From assembly GCA_030035585.1 (NCBI GenBank), contig CM057461.1, positions 171,813,624 through 171,877,623 on the forward strand: a DNA stretch of 64,000 nt, written 5' to 3'. Made by a program: the position numbers and the translations under genes. The stretch's first letter is position 1. Every line of letters begins with the position of its first letter. Of this stretch, positions 58,480 through 64,000 are shown one piece after another. The notes below the pieces were generated by a model that saw nothing but the letters and a program-made list of their open reading frames with translations, ran no database searches and was not told where the DNA came from. The DNA comes from Dugong dugon (lineage: Eukaryota > Chordata > Mammalia > Sirenia > Dugongidae).

Positions 58480-58680
58480 GACTGCCTGAATCCATATCCT
58501 ATTTTACTAGCTGTGTGAACTTGGAAAGTTATTTATCCACTCTGTAAAATGGGATAATCATAGTACCTACATCATGGGTAGCTGTAAGGATTACACAAGT
58601 TAATAGGTGAAATCCATTAAAACAATATCTGACATAGAGTAAGTATTATGCAAGTATTTGCTATCATTGTTACAAATATT
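58480..58680 (+). mobile_element. MIR SINE
   Basis: 'gcctgaatccatatcctatt', 'ctagctgtgtgaacttggaa', 'ctctgtaaaatgggataatc' and 'gcaagtatttgctatcattg' follow MIR order over nearly its full length. Confidence 0.88.
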
Positions 58681-59615
58681 CTGTGAGGGTAGGCCTAATT
58701 GCCATTTTGAGTGGCAGTATCCAAACTTGGCTTCTCTAACTCCAAACTTAAAACTCTTTCCACCTCACCACTGATTTACTGGGCACCAGTAGACCAGTGC
58801 AAATAGAGGACTGCAGGAAAGAGAGACAATAAAGCCCAAACCTAAGCATCTCTCCTTTGCAGTTTTACTCAGGGCTAGTGTGGTAGCCCTGATGCCTAGA
58901 TGGTCTGTACCTTTAAATATTTAATAAAGCTTCATGCAGCCCCTGGGCCTTGAATTAACTATCTGAAAGGAATACCTCAATCTGTCATGTGAAACATTTG
59001 TCAAGATGGGACCAGCTATGTATTTGTAGATACACTGCAAGATTTAACAGTAAAGAAAGTGCTTTTCTGCTTGAAGCAGAGTAAATTTCAAAGCTTTAAA
59101 TGATTTTGACTTGTTAGTCATAATAAAAATGGTTTTACATCTAGATAACTGCAGCATTCTCTGTTCCCTCTCAGGGTGACCTTGCTTCGCTAGCCAGTTA
59201 GATTGCTCTCTATCTGATTGGGGCCTTGTCAGGAAGTCTTACCTCCTATACCTGCCAGCTGTGGCAACACCGACTCATTGCACTGGAATGAAACCAACAA
59301 TTGGGAGTGAAACCTGAAGTCCTGTTGACAACAACGACATTATTGATCCGTAGCTATGGCTCCATGTTGAGCCAAGTTGTGGGCAGCATGTTTTCTTTGC
59401 ATGTAAATTGCTGATTCCTGAATCCAAGCAATGGCCCACTTTTAAAGCACCTATAGTCATAGATAAGGGCTTTATAATTTCTTTAGCCTCTCCTATGATC
59501 ATATCAGTATATTGAAAACATTATAGCTATGTATTCCAGACCAGCTGTTGCAATGACTATATAGTGTGCTATTTTTTTAAGTGAAGTATCAATTACCTTA
59601 GTATATTGTAAAGTT
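58681..59615. other. Unassigned sequence
   Basis: No gene or confident repeat recognised. Confidence 0.5.
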
Positions 59616-61337
59616 AAAGCAACTCTGTGCAAAGACCTGGAGTTAGAAAACCTAAAGGGAAGAACACACTCAGTATTTCTCAAGCTGAAAGAACTGAAGA
59701 AAAAATTCAAGCATCAAGCTGGAACACTGAAGGATTCGATGGGCAGGAAATTGAATGCTGCAGGAAGCATAAAAAGAAGATGGACGGAATACACAGTCAC
59801 TGTACCATAAAGAATTGGTCGATGTTCAACCACTTCAGGAGAAGGCATATGATCAAGAACCTATGGTACTGAAGTAAGAAGTCCAAGCTGCACTGAAGGC
59901 ATCGGTGAAGACTAGGCTCTAGGAATTGACAGAATACCAATTGAGATGTTTCAACAAAGGGATGCAGCACTAGAATGCTCACTCATCTATGCCAAGAAAT
60001 TTGGAAGACAGCTATCTGGCCAACCGACTGGAAGAGATCTATATTTGTGCCCATTCCAAAGAAAGGTGGTCCAACAGAATGTGGAAACTATTGAACAGTA
60101 TCATTAATATCACAAGCAAGTTAAGTCATGCCAGATTCAGAAGAGGATATGGAACCAGGGATATCAGTGCTGATGTCAGATGCAACTTGGCTGAAAGCAG
60201 ATAGTACCAGAAAGATGTTTACCTGTGTTTTATTGACTGTGTGAAGGCATTTGACTGTGTGGATCATAACATATTATGGATAATATTGCAAAGACTTGGA
60301 ATTTCAGAATGCTTAATTGTGCTCATGAGGAAGCTGTACATAGACCAAGAGGCAGTTCGAACAGAACAAGGGAATACTGCATGGTTTAAAACCAAGAAAG
60401 ATGAGAGTCAGGGTTGTATCCTTTCACCATACTTATTTAATCTGTATGCTGAGCAAATAATCCCAGAAAATGGGCTATATAAAGAAGAATGGGTCATCAA
60501 GATTGGAGGAAGACTCATTAACAGTCTGCGATATGCAGATGACACAACCTTGCTTGCTGAAAGTGAAGAGGACTTGAGGCACTTACTGATGAAAAGCAAA
60601 GACTACAGGCACTACAGGCTTCAGTATAGACTGCACCTCAACATAAAGAAAGCAAAAATCCTCACAACTGGACGAATAAGCCAAACATGATAAACGGAGA
60701 AAAGATTGGAGTTGTCGAGGATTTCATTTTACGTGGATCCACAATCAACGTCCATGGAAACAGCAATCAAGGAATCAAATGATGCATTGCATTGGGCAAA
60801 TCTGCTGCAAAAGACCTCTTTAAATTGTTAAACTGTTAAAAAGCAAAGATGTCACTTCAAGGACTAAGGTGCACCTGACCCAAGCGATGGTATTTTCAGT
60901 TGCCTCATATGTATGTGAAAGCTGGACAAGGAATAAAGAAGACCGAAGAAGAATTGATGCCTTTGAATTATAGTATTGGCAAAGAATATTGAATATACCA
61001 TGGAATGCCAGAAGAACAACCAAATCTGTTTTGGAAGGAGTACAGCCAGAATGCCCCTCAGAAGTGAGGATGGTGAGACTTTGTCTCATGTACTTTGGAT
61101 ATGTCATCAGGAGGGAACAGTCCTGGAGAAGGACATCATGCTTGATAAAGTGGAGAGTCAGTGAAAAAGAGGAAGACCCTCAATGAGACGGATTGACACA
61201 GTAGCTGCAATGATGGGCTCAAGCATAACAATGAATGTGAGGATGATGCAGGACTGGACAGTGTTTCATTCTATTGTACATAAGGTGGCTGAATCAGAAC
61301 GGACTCAACAGCACCTAACAACAACAACAAAGCAACT
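59616..61337 (+). mobile_element. RTE LINE, 5'-truncated, with 9-bp target-site duplication
   Basis: AAAGCAACT flanks it at 59616-59624 and 61329-61337. The element starts in the linker after the endonuclease and reaches the CAA-type 3' end. Open pieces include 60241-60690 (RT palm, below). The rest is in several frames: 59627-59872, 59989-60204 and 60976-61186. Confidence 0.93.
60241..60690 (+). pseudogene. RTE reverse-transcriptase palm, 149-aa open remnant with YADD
   Basis: Begins in RT motif A (KAFDCVDHN; the upstream catalytic Asp position precedes this frame), continues through QGCILSPYLFNLYAEQI and keeps SLRYADDTTLLAESEED with the catalytic Asp pair. It is the best preserved RT active site among the RTE copies here. 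Flanking domains are out of frame or lost, so it is not functional alone. Confidence 0.88.
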
Positions 61338-62657
61338 GTAGAGTCAGAGAAAATCTATGGACTTCCCCAAACGTTCACCCTTACGAGGAAAAAAAGGCAT
61401 GTTCAGAAGCAATACAAGTGTATAGCAGAGAAATGTATCCTTCTTCCTCCTCAAGGCAGGTTATATCTGACAGGTGCAGCAATGAACTAAGAGACAATCT
61501 AACACCACCACTTTGTTCAAAAGCCTAAGGAGGACGTATCACCAATTTATATGTATTTTTCCTTTTTTACATTGACAAAAATGTATTTATCACTATTTGA
61601 AACTAATTTATTTTTAAATGATTAGGCTGGTAATAAAATGTTATATCATAATAATAAGGACAATATGAATTACTGACAAAAAGAAGCCATCTGGCAGATT
61701 GCATTACTATGGAAGAGTTTTGGTCTTTGTCAATGTTATAGGAGTATTGTTTTTTAAACTGGAGGGTGCCACAGAGTGGAATGGGTAGAGATGTCCTTAT
61801 TTAGAGGGACAGAATGAGTTCAGGTAGATGATTCAAAGGTTCAAGTACTTTCACAGGTGCTCGTCGCGTTGGGCCTCTCATGTTTACGCATACATGAATG
61901 ATCATCCTTACATTGATCTCCATATCAATTCTATACACCTGATGTATAGAATTTAAAAAGCAGAGTGAGAGTCTTAGTGTTATCCATGGCCTAGACCTTG
62001 AATGCTGTGAGAATGATGTCAATATTGAATTAATTTTTATAGCAAATATCACCTTCAGAATGAGAAGTGCCATATAGTTATGGAAACATAAGTAGTGCAC
62101 AACGTCTGGCACCAGTAAATATTTAAGTAAAATGTACTTAGTGAATGCAAAGCTCTGGACAAATGTCAAGAAATATGAACTCTAGTTGCAAAATATTCAC
62201 TTGTTAGCTATTTGTACATGGCTGACCACTTATCATGACAGCAAAAGTATACACTTCCACTTATCTACCAGAATATTTTAATATTTTATGAAATGGAGCA
62301 GAAACTCTGCATTTATCAGGGCTTTCTTGTCTCTGCAGAACATACCAGCAGATGTCTGTAGGTTCCTCTCTGGGTAATTTGCTCATTGACTGGTATTTAA
62401 GTCTCTTTATGATTTTGTAACTACATATTTGAATTAATCATTACATAAATTGATGTAAATATGTGTGCAAAAAGACAATTCTTTCTATGAAAACTATGTT
62501 GAATGCTTTGGAAAGATTTCATAAATCTGAATCTATCAAAACCCTTTATCAATCAAGGTGTATCAAGAAAAATAAATAGCATTTACCTTTAATGTGATTA
62601 CAGTAAAATGTGTTGTGTATGATGAGAGATTTCTTTGAAGCACAGTTAAGGCACCAA
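61338..62657. other. Unassigned sequence
   Basis: No gene recognised. The 122-codon minus frame (61801-62169) shows no domain or family pattern. Confidence 0.5.
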
Positions 62658-62828
62658 CCCAAACCAAATTCATTGCCAACTCAGGGCAACCTCATGTGTT
62701 ACAGAGTAGAACCGCTCTATAAGGTTTTCTTGGCTGTCATGTTTACAGAAGTAGAGCTGCTAGATGTGTTCTTACTGTCAATCTTTAGGTTAGTAGTCCA
62801 TCGCAAACCATTTGCACTAGTGGAGGCA
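62658..62828 (-). mobile_element. AfroSINE-type SINE, antisense, diverged
   Basis: 'cattgccaactcagggcaac', 'gagtagaaccgctctataag' and 'tctttaggttagtagtccat' follow the antisense SINE order with many changes. Confidence 0.75.
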
Positions 62829-62858
62829 CAGGAGCAGGAAATACTATTGTCTGTGGAG

Positions 62859-63371
62859 TGTCTCAGTTATCTACTGCTGCTATAACAGAATACCACAAGT
62901 GGATGGCTTTAATTTATTCTCTCACAGTTTAGGAGGCTAGAAGTTCGAATTCAGGGTGCTAGCTCCAGGGGAAGGCTTTCTCTCTCTGCTGGCTGTAGGG
63001 GAAGGTCCTTGACATCAAGCTTCCCCCGGTCAAGGAGCTTCTCAGCGCAGGGAACCCGCATCCAAAGGATGCAGTCTGCTTCTGGCTCTTCTTGTTTGGT
63101 GGTAATGAGGTCCGTCTCCTCTCTGCTCGCTTCTCTCTTTTATATCTCAAAAGAGATTGACTCAAGATACAACCTAATCCTGTAGATTGTGTCCTGTCTC
63201 GTTAACATAACTGCCTCTAATCCTGCCTTATTAACATCATAGAGGTTAGGATTTACAACACATAGGAAAATAACATCAGATCATGAAATGGGAGACAACC
63301 ACACAATACTGCGAAACATGGCCTAGCCAAGTTGACATATATTTTGGGGGGACACAATTCAATCCATAAAA
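62859..63371 (+). mobile_element. MLT1-derived (ERVL-MaLR) solo LTR
   Basis: Starts 'tgtctcagttatctactgct' and ends 'ggggggacacaattcaatcc' + 'ataaaa'. Same family and orientation as 16152-16671. The final CA is mutated. Confidence 0.85.
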
Positions 63372-64000
63372 TGGAGGAAAGAAAACGCCTCCCTGTGATA
63401 ACCTTGATGAAGCATCTTGAAAAGCAGGATTTCATTTAGCAGACCAAGGGGAGAAAGGTTCCTATGAGGGCATGGTGACCTACCAAGTTACACAAATTTG
63501 AAACACATTTCTAAGCTAAAAAAAAAAAAAGAAATTACATCAGCACAATAAGACTGAATAAGCCCCAAGGTTTCAGTACAAAATTGTTAGGAGGTGAGTT
63601 TTGGCAGATATACAGAAACCACATGATGAATATACCATATTCCATGCTATGAAATTTTAAGTCTATTCTTGAGGCACCAGGCGCCACTAAAGGTGTTTAA
63701 ACAGGGAAGTGAATGACATGGTCATGTTTGCATCTGTAAGATTTCCCCTTAAGTAAGTCCTGGCTGAATTCTTTAATTCAAACAAAAAGGAGAATAAATT
63801 GAACAGGAGAAAGACCTAGATTAAGTTGTAGCACTGAGGCTGGAGAGATGGTGCCAATTTCAGTTCTTGTTTTAGAGGTGGAATTAACAACACTCAGTGC
63901 TTTAAATATTATTGGTGACTTTCCTTCACTAGCAGCTTCCTAATTGTGCCATGCTTTTCCTCCTCAGGACATTCCTAGATTTAGTTTTGGGACAAGGTAG
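63372..64000. other. Unassigned sequence to window end
   Basis: No gene or confident repeat recognised. Confidence 0.5.

Noticed and set aside
61801-62169. 122-codon minus frame as a gene
   Set aside because: No domain, low-complexity composition typical of translated non-coding DNA.

Overview
The window looks like mammalian nuclear DNA from an afrotherian, most probably an elephant (Loxodonta or Elephas) or a close paenungulate. Three abundant repeat families point there. The first is a BovB-like RTE LINE with the 3' end typical of the elephant RTE1 family. The second is a tRNA-derived SINE whose 3' body resembles the RTE 3' end (AfroSINE type). The third is a young L1 lineage with its own 3' UTR. 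Old mammalian repeats (MIR, L2, MLT1-type LTRs, L1M, MER5-type hAT) form the background. I recognise no host gene, exon, tRNA or rRNA gene. Every long reading frame belongs to a retrotransposon, so the window reads as intergenic or deep intronic sequence.

Layout. 1-3.7 kb: + strand RTE cut by the window edge and split by an LTR. 4.9-8.1 kb: nearly full-length antisense RTE with a 10-bp target-site duplication (TSD). 8.4-10.0 kb: MIR, two SINEs, an MLT1 LTR. 10.4-12.4 kb: an RTE with its 5' end but no 3' half, splitting a MIR. 13-17.3 kb: small fragments, then an L2 split by an antisense RTE that is itself split by an LTR. 17.4-22.7 kb: L1M remnants, SINEs, and an LTR lying between two copies of a 260-bp direct repeat. 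22.7-28.5 kb: mostly unassigned sequence with MIR, MER5-type DNA and an old L1 3' UTR.

28.5-46.0 kb holds the main structure: two full-length L1s head to tail. The upstream copy has intact ORF1 (349 aa) and ORF2 (1273 aa, all endonuclease and reverse-transcriptase signature residues present). It is flanked by a perfect TSD whose right-hand copy is also the left-hand TSD of the downstream, decayed copy. The two 5' UTRs carry different tandem monomers (266 bp and 295 bp). Both copies have a 431-nt-class ORF1-ORF2 spacer with a small lysine-rich reading frame that ends in an ATGA overlap with the ORF2 start. The 3' UTR is a chain of similar 3'-end modules.

46-64 kb: L2, L1M and L1 3'-end fragments, several SINEs (one with a tRNA-Gly-like head), two more RTE copies and another MLT1-type LTR.

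In function, L1 ORF1p (RNA chaperone) and ORF2p (endonuclease plus reverse transcriptase) of the upstream L1 would form the only autonomous machinery here. The RTE copies are all broken. The SINEs share 3' sequence with RTE and probably depended on it.
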